Source of the DNA: Viridibacterium curvum
Lineage (GTDB): Bacteria; Pseudomonadota; Gammaproteobacteria; Burkholderiales; Rhodocyclaceae
Assembly: GCF_039544165.1 (NCBI RefSeq)
Contig: NZ_BAABLD010000015.1
Span: forward strand, 124,001 to 188,000
DNA: 64,000 nucleotides
Reading direction: 5' to 3'
The notes beneath the pieces were generated by a model that saw only the letters and a list, made by a program, of their open reading frames with translations, searched no databases and was not told the origin of the DNA. Positions within the stretch are counted from its first letter, which is position 1. Each line of letters starts with the position of its first letter. This document shows positions 24,036 to 31,728 of this stretch, in pieces. The position numbers were made by a program, and so were the translations under genes.

Positions 24036-24485
24036 ATGGCTGCCAAACCCTCACGTCGCGATGCCGAGATACTGCGCGAAGCGATGCGCCTCTTCATGTA
24101 CGAACAACGCCGTCTGCTCGCGGATCTGGATGTGCCGCAAGCGCGCATGCTGATCGTGCTGCTGCGCCGCGCCCCCTTGCTGCAAAGCGAGCTCGGGCGG
24201 TTGCTGGCGCTGGAGAAAAGCTGGGTGAGCCGGGCGGTCGACAAGCTGGTGGCACTGGGCTGGGTGACGCGCAATGCGCTACCCGAAGATCGACGCGCCG
24301 TGCAGCTGACCCTGAGCCCCGCAGGCTTGCGCGCCGCACGTGAAGTCGACGAGCAGATGAACGCGCATGCCGAGAGCGTGCTGAGCCGGCTGCCACGCGA
24401 GACACGCAGCCAGGTGATGCCAGCCCTGCAGGCGCTCTGCGATGCCTTGCACGAAGGCGGCGAACGCGGCGCCGACCAGACATGA
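24036..24485 (+). CDS. MarR-family transcriptional regulator
   Basis: A 149-residue winged-helix regulator. PLLQSELGRLLALEKSWVSRAVDKL (about residues 49-73) is the helix-turn-helix with recognition helix. The beta wing with its D-R-R tip follows (ALPEDRRAVQLTLSPAG). The C-terminal helices would form the dimer. I chose the ATG at 24036; a TTG six bases upstream is in frame. Its target is unknown; the neighbouring divergent hydrolase and the efflux gene are candidates. Ahead of it (23975-24005) are short direct repeats containing GTTGCG. Confidence 0.85.
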   Translation: MAAKPSRRDAEILREAMRLFMYEQRRLLADLDVPQARMLIVLLRRAPLLQSELGRLLALEKSWVSRAVDKLVALGWVTRNALPEDRRAVQLTLSPAGLRAAREVDEQMNAHAESVLSRLPRETRSQVMPALQALCDALHEGGERGADQT

Positions 24486-24514
24486 GTCAGCCCGGTGCGC
24501 TTCGCTTCGCGCTG

Positions 24515-25441
24515 TCAGCGTCCCCACTGGAAGCCCTGCTGGCGCAGGAAGCTGTCGGCAGCGGGAATCCACAGCGGCAGGTGCTGCTGCACGATATGGT
24601 GACCGGCCTTGTCATCCGGTGCAGGCTCGGTCATGACCAGCTGGGCGCGCCCGCCGGCTGCCTGGTAGGCCGCGTGCCAGCGCGGTGCGACATCGCGACC
24701 AAAGTAGAGGTCGTTCTGTGCGTAGAGCCACAAGGCCGGCACGTCGGTGCTGCGCGCATAGGCAGAAAAATGCTTTTCGACGTTGCCGGCACTGCAGGGC
24801 GAATAGGGCGTTTGCTCGCTCCCGCCTTTGCCCCCACCGAAGTTGATGTAGGTGACCAGCCCCGCCGGCCTGCGCGCGGCCATGGCGATGCTGGCAGCGC
24901 CGCCTGCGGAGTGGCCGACGAGCACGAGGCGCGTGAGATCGAGCTGCGGCAGGCTGCGGGCGTGCGCAAGGCTGGCCGCAATGACGTCGGCCATGGCCTC
25001 GAAGCCCGGCCCGTAGTCGAGGCTGTTGCAGTTGCCGACGTTGGCTTCGAGATAGGGGCCTTCGCTGTCGCCATAGCTGGGGCGCAACACGTACAGCACG
25101 GCAAAGCCGCGATTGAGGAAGTAGCGCGCGGCGTTCCAGTAGCCCAGCACGGTCATGCGCCGCCGGCCTGCCGCTTCGGCATCCGAGCCATGCGACAACA
25201 CCACCAGCGGGAAAGGGCCCTCGCCCTGCGGCGGCCGCCAGAACATGCCGGTGAGCTGCAGCGTGCTGCCATCAGGACCCTTGAACGCCACGCGCTGTGG
25301 CTCGGGCCGGTAACGCGCGGGGTCGTTGGCGCCGGTTTGTGCGATCGCCAGCAGCGGGCAGCCCAGCAACACCATGGCGAGCCAGCGTCGGCAGGCGCGC
25401 AGGAGTCGCGAAGGATGAAGAATGTTTGAGCCTGCTTGCAT
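24515..25441 (-). CDS. Exported alpha/beta hydrolase (dienelactone-hydrolase-like)
   Basis: A 308-residue protein with an N-terminal signal peptide (basic RLLRACRRW, then LAMVLLGCPLLAIAQ). VVLSHGSD near residue 81 is the oxyanion-hole strand. VLVGHSAGGAAS near 171 is the nucleophile elbow, giving Ser in G-H-S-A-G. The catalytic His is probably within DDKAGHHIVQQHLP near the C-terminus. The GGGAGGT ribosome site just upstream sets the start at 25441. Such secreted hydrolases often act on esters, but the substrate is unknown. Confidence 0.83.
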   Translation of the reverse strand: MQAGSNILHPSRLLRACRRWLAMVLLGCPLLAIAQTGANDPARYRPEPQRVAFKGPDGSTLQLTGMFWRPPQGEGPFPLVVLSHGSDAEAAGRRRMTVLGYWNAARYFLNRGFAVLYVLRPSYGDSEGPYLEANVGNCNSLDYGPGFEAMADVIAASLAHARSLPQLDLTRLVLVGHSAGGAASIAMAARRPAGLVTYINFGGGKGGSEQTPYSPCSAGNVEKHFSAYARSTDVPALWLYAQNDLYFGRDVAPRWHAAYQAAGGRAQLVMTEPAPDDKAGHHIVQQHLPLWIPAADSFLRQQGFQWGR

Positions 25442-25543
25442 GAGACCTCCCGGGATTTCTGTCGGTGCGCTGGCGGCGCGCCCTCTTTTCACCACTCATG
25501 GGCGCGTCAAGACGCGCGCCTCCCGCCAGGACTTTACTTTGCC

Positions 25544-27091
25544 ATGAATACCCCGCAACGCAGTTTCAAGGCCTCGCTGGCCGCAATGATCGGCATCTGT
25601 CTGGTGATCATGCTGATCGCGCTTGACGCCACCGTCGTCGGCACGGCCATGCCGCGCATCGTGGCCGAGTTGAAGGGCTATGAGCTGTACACCTGGACGG
25701 CGTCGGCCTATTTGCTCTCCAACGCGGTGATGATTCCGATCATGGGTCGCCTTGGCGACCTTTATGGCCGCAAGCCCTTCGTGCTCGGTGCCATTGCGCT
25801 ATTCACGCTGGCCTCGGCACTGTGCGGCCTGGCGCAGAGCATGCTGCAGCTGGTGCTGGCGCGCGGCCTGCAGGGCATTGGCGGCGGCATGCTCACGGGC
25901 GTGGCGTTTGCGTCGATCAACGACCTGTTCCCCGACCGCCAGCAGCGCGTGCGCTGGCATGCCATGCTGTCGGCCACTTTCGGCATCGCCTCGGCGGTGG
26001 GCCCTTCGCTGGGTGGCTGGCTCACCGAGCATGCGGGCTGGCGCAGCGTGTTCTACGTGAACGTGCCCGTCGCCTTGCTGGCCCTGCCCGTGGTGGCGCG
26101 CTTCCTGCCGCACATCGTGCATCCCAACGACGAGTCGCGCAGTATCGACTGGCTCGGCGCCGTGCTGCTGGCGGTGAGCATCGGTGCGCTGCTGCTCGCG
26201 ACCGAACAGGCGCAGATGCACGGCCTCATGCAGACTGGCTTCCTGACACTGATGGCGCTGTCCGTACTGGGCGGCACGGCTTTCGTGGTACATCAGCGGC
26301 GCTCGAAAGCGCCCGTGATTCCGCCGCGCCTGTTCGCCATCCGCGCCGTACGCCAGCTCGCCGGGCTGGGTGTGCTGACGGGCTTTGTGATGTTTGTGCT
26401 GGTGTATTAATCCCCGCTGCTGCTGCAAGGGGGATTCAACCTCTCGCCCAAACAGGCCGGGCTGGTGATGACGCCGTTGCTGGTGATGATCACCGTGGGC
26501 AGCATCGTCAACGGGCGCCTGCTGTCACGCCTTGCGCGACCGGAGCGACTGGTCGCCTGGGGACAGATGGGGCTGCTCACGGGCTGTTTGATGCTGATTT
26601 TCGTCGACGCCCACAGCCGCCAGGTCTGGATGCTGATGGCATTCGCCGTGTGCGGCTTCGCACTGGGCTTTCAGTTGCCCAATCTGACGCTGCAGATCCA
26701 GGCAGTGGTCGAGCGGCGCGACGTGGGTGTGGCCTCGGCGTTGATCCAGACCATGCGCATGCTCGGCAGCATGCTGGGCACCAGCGGCGCAGCGGTGATC
26801 ATCAACAGCCGCTACGCGAGCCAGGTCGAGCCCGCAACCGCCACGCTGGGGGCCGAGGTGCAGCATCTGCTGGACACGCCGCAGGTGCTGGTGCGCGTTG
26901 CCGATCAGACGCAGCTGCAAACGCTGGCCAGCGCCGGACAGTTCGACCCAGGCGCCTTGCTGGAAACCGCGCGCCGTGGGCTCATCGAGGGCGTGCACCT
27001 GGGCTTTGCGGCCTGCATCGTTCTGCTCTGCTTCGCGATCTGGATGGCCTGGCGCCTGCCGCATTTCGACGCGCATCGGCGAGATGCATGA
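25544..27091 (+). pseudogene. DHA2/EmrB-type MFS efflux transporter broken by an in-frame stop
   Basis: Reading through gives one 515-codon frame of an MFS drug/H+ antiporter of the 14-helix group: DATVVGTAMPRIVAEL near residue 27, TASAYLLSNAVMIPIMGRLGDLYGRKP (motif A, near 50-76) and GPSLGGWLTEHAGWRSVFYVN (motif C region). At codon 289 (26408-26410) there is TAA between VLVY and SPLLLQGGF. Relatives have an aromatic residue at this point, so one base change from a Tyr codon explains it. The reading frame continues intact for 226 codons to the normal C-terminal end, so the damage looks recent. The protein would stop after about 8 helices. Sequencing error or readthrough are the alternatives. 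Confidence 0.85.
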
Positions 27092-27179
27092 GAACGTCAG
27101 GACTCCGTCGCGCCCCCGCCACAGCCTTCGCAGGTGCAACTTCAGGCGCACAGATTCGCCGTGCCCTGCCATGGCCTGC

Positions 27180-27201
27180 GTAGGTGCGACTTCAGTCGCA
27201 C
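27180..27201 (+). repeat. REP-like hairpin, GTAG head, first copy
   Basis: GTAG followed by GTGCGAC-TTCA-GTCGCAC, a perfect 7-base stem. A GTAG foot before a hairpin is the form of REP elements mobilised by RAYT transposases. A diverged relative with GCAG head lies at 27130-27151. Confidence 0.75.
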
Positions 27202-27246
27202 ACATCCGGTCACCAACGCCGCAGTCGACTTTTGGCAGCGTGGCGA

Positions 27247-27266
27247 CGGGCTGAAGCCCGCCCTAC
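27247..27266 (-). repeat. REP-like hairpin, second type, first copy
   Basis: Minus strand GTAGGGCGGGCTTCAGCCCG: GTAG head and a CGGGC-TTCA-style short stem around GGGC/GCCC. It faces the element at 27180-27201, making an inverted REP pair. Confidence 0.7.
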
Positions 27267-27456
27267 AGGCCGCGCCGGAGCAAGAGGAACCTCGCAGGCG
27301 TCTTCGTCAGCGACACAATCGAGGTGACAGGTCACCACCTCCTGCGCCGCACGTATTGGCGGGACATATGAGAACCTCAGGACTCCTTCGCCCCGCCACA
27401 GCCTTCGCAGGTGCAACTTCAGGCGCACAGATTCGCCGTGCCCTGCCATGGCCTGC

Positions 27457-27478
27457 GTAGGTGCGACTTCAGTCGCAC
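27457..27478 (+). repeat. REP-like hairpin, GTAG head, second copy
   Basis: Identical to the element at 27180-27201, 277 bases downstream in the second unit of the tandem duplication. A GCAG-headed relative precedes it at 27407-27428. Confidence 0.75.
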
Positions 27479-27523
27479 ACATCCGGTCACCAACGCCGCA
27501 GTCGTCTTTTGGCGGCGTGGCAA

Positions 27524-27543
27524 CGGGCTGAAGCCCGCTCTAC
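27524..27543 (-). repeat. REP-like hairpin, second type, second copy
   Basis: Minus strand GTAGAGCGGGCTTCAGCCCG, one base different from the copy at 27247-27266; it ends 25 bases before the stop of the 82-residue gene. Confidence 0.7.
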
Positions 27544-27568
27544 AGGCCGCGCCGGGGCAAGAGGAACG

Positions 27569-27817
27569 TCACTGGCCTGTGCGCGCGATCTCGCCGTAAA
27601 GCCAGCAGCGCGACAACAGCGAAGCGATGGCGCGCGTCGCGTTGTCACAGGCGTCTTCGTCAGCGACACAGTCGAGGTGACAGGCCACCACCTCTTGCGC
27701 CGCTCGTGACGGAAATTCGGCATAGCGCGTGATGGCCAGCAAGGTTGCGGCGAGCGCCCGCGCGTCGCAGGCGGCCGCTATGTCGGCGAGTGTGCCCAGC
27801 GAATCGGGAGCGCCCAT
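27569..27817 (-). CDS. Small protein of unknown function, paralogue of the gene upstream
   Basis: An 82-residue, mainly alpha-helical protein that I do not recognise. It aligns with the product of the gene at 27819-28070: ALAATLLAITRYAE against ALAGATLFAMTRFVE, then ACHLDCVADEDAC against ARHLECAAEQAGG, then a final helix. It has Cys residues in CHLDC and DEDAC. The ATG follows the TGA of the upstream gene by one base, so the two are co-translated. Its 3' part is copied in damaged form in the adjoining tandem repeat. A Fur-like site controls the operon, so a function in iron supply is possible but not shown. Confidence 0.7.
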   Translation of the reverse strand: MGAPDSLGTLADIAAACDARALAATLLAITRYAEFPSRAAQEVVACHLDCVADEDACDNATRAIASLLSRCWLYGEIARTGQ

Positions 27818-27818
27818 G

Positions 27819-28070
27819 TCAGTGCCCCTCCGCCAGCATGCTCTGGCTGCTCAGTTGCCGCATGACGTAACCGCGCCAGCGCAGCGCGAGGGCAAAACAC
27901 AGATCGGCGAGGCGCGGGTCGCCCCCCGCCTGCTCGGCTGCGCACTCCAGATGGCGCGCTACCTGCTGGGCGTTCTCCATGCAGGGTTGCTCGACGAAAC
28001 GGGTCATGGCGAATAGCGTGGCGCCCGCCAGTGCGGTGGTGGTTTGCGGTGCTGGGCTCGAATCGTTCAT
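27819..28070 (-). CDS. Small protein of unknown function, first gene of a Fur-box operon
   Basis: An 83-residue helical protein with no recognised domain. AAGGAG seven bases ahead of the ATG at 28070 is a strong ribosome site. It is a diverged paralogue of the next gene, which starts two bases after its stop. There is no signal peptide and no membrane helix. The Fur-box-like promoter at 28121-28148 precedes it with a leader of about 45 bases. Confidence 0.75.
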   Translation of the reverse strand: MNDSSPAPQTTTALAGATLFAMTRFVEQPCMENAQQVARHLECAAEQAGGDPRLADLCFALALRWRGYVMRQLSSQSMLAEGH

Positions 28071-28120
28071 GCGGAAGCTCCTTGGGCGTGTTCGCAATAG
28101 CTGCTGGACTAGCTGGATGC

Positions 28121-28148
28121 ATTCTACACAGATGCGAATGATTCGCAA
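28121..28148 (-). promoter_or_regulatory. Sigma-70 promoter overlapped by a Fur-box-like palindrome
   Basis: Minus strand TTGCGA (-35, 28143-28148), 16 bases, TAGAAT (-10, 28121-28126). Across the spacer and the -35 lies tgcgaat-g-attcgca (28133-28147), a perfect 7-1-7 palindrome close to the Fur consensus TGATAAT-n-ATTATCA. Binding there would block the promoter. Adjacent ttgcaatt extends the A/T-rich element. Confidence 0.6.
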
Positions 28149-28253
28149 TTGCAATTTTTGGCTCCGGATGCCCGACAACCGCCGGCGATGGTCATTGCAA
28201 CAATTTGCAGGTTTAATGCGCCCCTGCCTGACCTACGGCGCAGCCGCATTCCG

Positions 28254-28293
28254 CTCTCGTCCCCCGCCTGCGCGGGAGAGCCCGGGGTGAGGG
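28254..28293 (-). repeat. Intergenic GC-rich repeat, CCCTCACCCC type, copy 1
   Basis: Minus strand begins CCCTCACCCCGGGCTCTCCC and folds with the following GCGCAGGCGGGGGACGAGAG. It shares its first part with the element at 32825-32864. It lies 36 bases before lnt. Confidence 0.6.
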
Positions 28294-28328
28294 TCTTCGC
28301 CCAATTCCCTGTCACCTCGCCACGCCGC

Positions 28329-29825
28329 ATGAACCTGCCCCGCCTCTCCGACTTCAGTCTGCGCCGCCAGAGTCTGATCGCCCTTGTCAGTGGCACGCTG
28401 ACCGTCTTCGCTTACGCGCCGTTCAATCTCTTCCCGCTCGCCGGCCTTTGCTTTGCCGTGCTGTGGCTCATGTGGCAGAACGCCAGCCCGCGCCGTGCGC
28501 TGGGCCTGGGCTTCCTGTGGGGCTTCGGCCAGTTCTGGGCCGGCGGCGGCTGGCTGTTCGTCGCCTTCCACGTCTATGGCGGCATGAATCCACCGCTGAC
28601 CATATTCTTCCTGTCGATCTTCTTCGCCTACCTCGCCCTGTGGGGCACGCTCGCCGGCTGGCTGTTCGTCAAGCTGCGCTCGCCACAACCCCTGCTCAAT
28701 GCAGCAATCGGTGCGGCTTGCTGGTCGCTGGGTGAATGGGTGCGTGGCTGGTTCTTCACGGGCGTACCCTGGCTGGCACTGGGCTACACGCAGACACCCC
28801 CCAGCCCCATCGCCGGCTATGCGCCGCTGTTCGGAAGCTATGGTGCGGGTTTCCTGCTGGTCTTCGTCACGGCGTTGATCGTCACCGCCTGCGCTGACAA
28901 GACCCAGCGCATCCGTGCCGGCGTGCTGGCTTTCGCCATCCTCGCGATTGGCGGCGTGCTGCGGTTGATGCCGTGGACTGCACCTGTCGGCGAGCCGATC
29001 AAGGTCGCCCTGATCCAGCCCAATATCCCGCAAGACCTGAAGTGGGACAGCGCGCGCCTGCAGGACTGGCTGCTGCGCAACCTCGAACTCACCCAGCAGC
29101 ACCCCGCCCAGCTCGTCGCCCTGCCCGAAACAACCCTGCCGCTGTTCGACCGCCAGTTGCCCGAGGGTTACCTCGACGCTCTCGCCGCCGGCGCGAAGTC
29201 ACTGGGCGGCGACGTCATCACCGGCAGCTTCACGCAAGACGCACAAGGCGGCATCTACAACAGCGCCATCTCGCACGGGACCCAGCCGCGACAGGTCTAC
29301 AGCAAGAACCACCTGCTGCCCTTCGGCGAATTCGTGCCGGGCTTCATGCGCTGGCTGCTCGACCTCGTGAACATCCCCATGGCCGACCAGACACGCGGCG
29401 GAGCGACACAGGCCAACTTCAACATTGCAGGGCAGAAAGTGGCCGTGAACATCTGCTACGAAGACGTCTTCGGCGAAGAGCTCATCCACGCCCTGCCCGA
29501 AGCCACGCTGATGCTCAACATGAGCAACCTCGCCTGGTACGGCAACTCGCACGCCCAGCCGCAACACCTGCAGATCGCGCAATACCGCGCCATGGAAGCC
29601 GGCCGCCCCATGCTGCGCAGTACCAACACCGGCATGACGGCGATCGTCATGCCGGACGGATCGGTGCCACATGTACTGAAAGCGTTTACGACTGGCGCGA
29701 TTGATGCAGAAGTGCGCGGGTATGGCGGGCTGACGCCCTACGCGCGGTGGGGGAATTGGCCGGTGCTGACAGTGCTCGTGGCGCTGCTCGGCATGGCGTT
29801 GTGGCGCAAACGACAAAACACCTGA
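28329..29825 (+). CDS. lnt: Apolipoprotein N-acyltransferase
   Basis: A 498-residue inner membrane enzyme that N-acylates the lipidated Cys of lipoproteins, the last step of their maturation. About seven N-terminal helices precede the nitrilase-like domain, which starts near residue 223 (IKVALIQPNIPQD). The catalytic triad is visible as Glu267 in LPETTLP, Lys326 in YSKNHLLPFGEF and Cys376 in NICYEDVFGEE. The length matches the family (about 510). I chose the ATG at 28329 from the alignment of the first helix; the open frame reaches 180 bases further left through an intergenic repeat. Confidence 0.95.
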   Translation: MNLPRLSDFSLRRQSLIALVSGTLTVFAYAPFNLFPLAGLCFAVLWLMWQNASPRRALGLGFLWGFGQFWAGGGWLFVAFHVYGGMNPPLTIFFLSIFFAYLALWGTLAGWLFVKLRSPQPLLNAAIGAACWSLGEWVRGWFFTGVPWLALGYTQTPPSPIAGYAPLFGSYGAGFLLVFVTALIVTACADKTQRIRAGVLAFAILAIGGVLRLMPWTAPVGEPIKVALIQPNIPQDLKWDSARLQDWLLRNLELTQQHPAQLVALPETTLPLFDRQLPEGYLDALAAGAKSLGGDVITGSFTQDAQGGIYNSAISHGTQPRQVYSKNHLLPFGEFVPGFMRWLLDLVNIPMADQTRGGATQANFNIAGQKVAVNICYEDVFGEELIHALPEATLMLNMSNLAWYGNSHAQPQHLQIAQYRAMEAGRPMLRSTNTGMTAIVMPDGSVPHVLKAFTTGAIDAEVRGYGGLTPYARWGNWPVLTVLVALLGMALWRKRQNT

Positions 29826-29839
29826 CGACGACGCCCGCG

Positions 29840-30157
29840 CTACGCAGAGTCCGCGCTACGTGCGGCACGCAATTCGTCACGAATGGCTTGCCGCATGGTC
29901 GCCACGAACTGATCGCCCGTCACCGCACGGCGCAATGCTTCGTTGATCAGCGTCTGGTAGCCGCGCTCGCCGGCGAGCGCCTTGAAGTGCTCGATGATGG
30001 GCGCATCCAGCATGATGCTGATGCGCTGTTTGGCAACTTTCGCCCGCACCTCTGACTGCCATTGCTCGCGACTGATTTCCTGCTGGCCCTGCCTGAACCG
30101 GGCCTTGTCGAAATCTGCCTGTGTGAGCTTTGGCGCGTCGTCAGAAGTAGCCGACAT
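29840..30157 (-). CDS. brnA: BrnA-type antitoxin
   Basis: A 105-residue antitoxin if started at the ATG 30157 (MSATSDD), which overlaps the toxin gene by 17 bases; an ATG at 30181 is also in frame. The C-terminal half (KQRISIMLDAPIIEHFKALAG, then GYQTLINEALRRAV) is the ribbon-helix-helix-like BrnA/COG3514 DNA-binding domain that represses its own promoter. The N-terminal region (LTQADFDKARFRQGQQ) is the toxin-binding part. Together with BrnT it forms a type II pair. Confidence 0.88.
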   Translation of the reverse strand: MSATSDDAPKLTQADFDKARFRQGQQEISREQWQSEVRAKVAKQRISIMLDAPIIEHFKALAGERGYQTLINEALRRAVTGDQFVATMRQAIRDELRAARSADSA

Positions 30158-30419
30158 TGCGGTAGTAGAGGTCTGTTTCATCGCTGTCCGCCTTGCGCAT
30201 CGAGATGATGCGAATGGATTCGTCACGCTCCACATGGACGATGAGCACGACAAGACAATCCAACAAGCCGATGCCGATCAGCCTCGATTCGCCGTAATCC
30301 TGTCTGTCATCCTCGAACAGGACCATCGGCCCTGCGAAGACACGCACCGCATCTGCAAAATCCAAGCCGTGCTTGTCGAGATTGCTGCGCCGCTTGGCTT
30401 CATCCCACGTGAAGTTCAT
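30141..30419 (-). CDS. brnT: BrnT-family ribonuclease toxin
   Basis: A 92-residue RelE-fold toxin of the BrnT family. It starts FTWDEAKRRSNLDKHGLDF, the family's W-D-x-x-K-x-x-x-N-x-x-K-H-G motif, and ends with RIISMRKADSDETDLY, the conserved R-x-I-S-x-R-x-A region of the catalytic face. The length matches the usual 90-95. It precedes the antitoxin gene, the standard BrnTA order. The ATG (30417-30419) lies only five bases downstream of the apparent -10, so the transcript would be nearly leaderless. Confidence 0.92.
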   Translation of the reverse strand: MNFTWDEAKRRSNLDKHGLDFADAVRVFAGPMVLFEDDRQDYGESRLIGIGLLDCLVVLIVHVERDESIRIISMRKADSDETDLYYRNVGYF

Positions 30420-30424
30420 GCTTT

Positions 30425-30453
30425 GTTATACATACGAAAGTATGTATTCGCAA
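30425..30453 (-). promoter_or_regulatory. brnTA promoter with palindromic operator
   Basis: Minus strand TTGCGA (-35, 30448-30453), 17 bases, TATAAC (-10, 30425-30430). The palindrome atacatac-gaaa-gtatgtat (30428-30447, perfect 8-base arms) fills the spacer and enters the -10. This fits autorepression by BrnA or the BrnTA complex. Confidence 0.75.
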
Positions 30454-30462
30454 GCCATGAAA

Positions 30463-31323
30463 TCAGCGGAACACCACCGTCCGGTTGCCATTGAGCAACA
30501 CGCGATCTTCGAGGTGGTAGCGCAGGCCGCGCGCCAGTACTGCCTTCTCGATGTCCTTGCCATAACGCACCATGTCTTCGACCGAGTCGGAGTGATCCAC
30601 ACGGATCACGTCCTGGTCGATGATGGGGCCTTGATCCAGCTCGGCAGTGACGTAGTGACAGGTCGCACCGATCAGCTTGACGCCGCGCTGGTAGGCCTGG
30701 TGATAAGGCTTGGCGCCGACGAAGCTGGGCAGGAAGCTGTGGTGAATGTTGAGAATCTGCCCCGGATACGCGGCGCAAAGCTCGGGCGAGAGGATCTGCA
30801 TGTAGCGCGCGAGCACCATGCAATCGCCACGCACTTCGTCGTAGAGACGCGCAACTTCGGCATAGGCCTGCTGCTTGTTGTCGGCGGTGACAGGCACGTG
30901 ATGAAAAGGAATGCCGTGCCACTCGACGAAGCCGCGGAAGGTGTCGTGGTTGGAGATGACGCAGGGAATCTCGATATCGAGCTCCTTGCTCTGCCAGCGT
31001 GCGAGCAGGTCGTAGAGGCAGTGCTCCTGCTTGCTTACCAGCAGCACGACGCGCTTCTTAACCGCGCTGTCGCTGATCTTCCAGTCCATCTGGAATTCGC
31101 TGGCCAGCGGCGCGAAGCGGCTGCGGAATTCGGCAAGGTGGAAAGGCAGGGAGTCGGCCTTGATCTCGATGCGCATGAAGTACTGGTTGGCATCGGGGTC
31201 GGCGTGCAGGTTGGTTTCGAGAATCCAGCCGCCGTGTTCGGCGATGAAGCTGGAGACGCGGGCGACGATGCCGACGCGGTCGGGGCAGGAGGCTGTGAGC
31301 GTGTAGAAGCGCTGGGTGTGCAT
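30463..31323 (-). CDS. purU: Formyltetrahydrofolate deformylase
   Basis: A 286-residue cytoplasmic enzyme that hydrolyses 10-formyl-tetrahydrofolate to formate and tetrahydrofolate, balancing one-carbon pools for purine synthesis. The N-terminal ACT domain (residues about 5-80, SCPDRVGIVARVSSFIAEHGGW) is followed by the formyltransferase-fold domain with NIHHSFLPSFVGAKPY, which carries the catalytic Asn and His, and HYVTAELDQGPII with the catalytic Asp. The ATG at 31323 gives the family's normal length; the frame opens earlier at a TTG. Confidence 0.95.
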   Translation of the reverse strand: MHTQRFYTLTASCPDRVGIVARVSSFIAEHGGWILETNLHADPDANQYFMRIEIKADSLPFHLAEFRSRFAPLASEFQMDWKISDSAVKKRVVLLVSKQEHCLYDLLARWQSKELDIEIPCVISNHDTFRGFVEWHGIPFHHVPVTADNKQQAYAEVARLYDEVRGDCMVLARYMQILSPELCAAYPGQILNIHHSFLPSFVGAKPYHQAYQRGVKLIGATCHYVTAELDQGPIIDQDVIRVDHSDSVEDMVRYGKDIEKAVLARGLRYHLEDRVLLNGNRTVVFR

Positions 31324-31348
31324 GGTGTCAGTCTTTTTCAGGGCTCGC

Positions 31349-31717
31349 TCAGGGTTCAATGAGGAGCTTCTGGTAGGTGTCGAGCAGCATTTCGTTGAAC
31401 TCGACCGTTATCTGCACGCGCAAGCCCGCAGCAGGCGCCAGTACGGATTGCAGCGCCGTCACCAGCGCTGTGCCGAGCTGCTGGCGTTGCGCGATGCTGC
31501 GACCGGCCATGAGGTGCAAGCGCGCGTGAATGAAAGCCTCGCCTGAATCGAAATTGCCGACGCGATAGTGTTCAAGCTGCGTCGCGCGGCTCTTCATCTG
31601 TTCGGGCGCATCGAAGAGGCCGGTGCCGAGCAGGGCCGCATTGGCTTCGCGCAACGCCGCAGGAACATCGAAGAACTCGGCAAGATTGGCGGTGTATTCG
31701 AGGCTTAGGTGCGGCAT
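31349..31717 (-). CDS. 5-carboxymethyl-2-hydroxymuconate isomerase family protein
   Basis: A 122-residue tautomerase-superfamily protein. MPHLSLEYT at the start supplies the catalytic Pro as first residue after Met removal, and AFIHARLHLMAGRS near residue 60 is the CHMI signature. In homoprotocatechuate degradation CHMI converts 5-carboxymethyl-2-hydroxymuconate to its keto isomer. No other gene of that pathway is nearby, so the real substrate is open. It ends 25 bases before purU and may be co-transcribed with it. Confidence 0.88.
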   Translation of the reverse strand: MPHLSLEYTANLAEFFDVPAALREANAALLGTGLFDAPEQMKSRATQLEHYRVGNFDSGEAFIHARLHLMAGRSIAQRQQLGTALVTALQSVLAPAAGLRVQITVEFNEMLLDTYQKLLIEP

Positions 31718-31728
31718 CTCAGTGACCC

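Larger units (their letters stand above)
27088..27567. repeat. Tandem duplication, two units with a 277-280 base period
   Basis: The stretch from atgagaac at 27088 repeats from 27368 with few differences, through gaggaac at 27284-27290 and again at 27561-27567. The period is 280 at the left and 277 further right because of a three-base indel. Each unit has three hairpins: a GCAG-headed variant, a GTAGGTGCGACTTCAGTCGCAC element and a reverse GTAGGGCGGGC element. Unit 1 also carries at 27291-27366 a piece of the 82-residue gene at 27569-27817, encoding the RAAQEVV-x-CHLDCVADEDAC region, with about 80 bases of its 3' end missing. No intact gene lies in this stretch. Confidence 0.85.

Noticed and set aside
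26465..27091. Independent small MFS-like gene
   Set aside because: It is in the same frame as the upstream part and continues its family alignment after the TAA at 26408, so it is the 3' half of one interrupted gene.
25822..27183. Plus-strand open frame of 453 codons across the broken MFS gene
   Set aside because: It is in a different frame from the transporter, and its translation is Arg/Ala-rich without membrane helices, so it does not rescue the gene.
27088..27567. CRISPR array or insertion sequence in the repeat region
   Set aside because: Only two long units with a 277-280 base period, no short regular repeat-spacer pattern, no transposase and no terminal inverted repeats flanking the whole.
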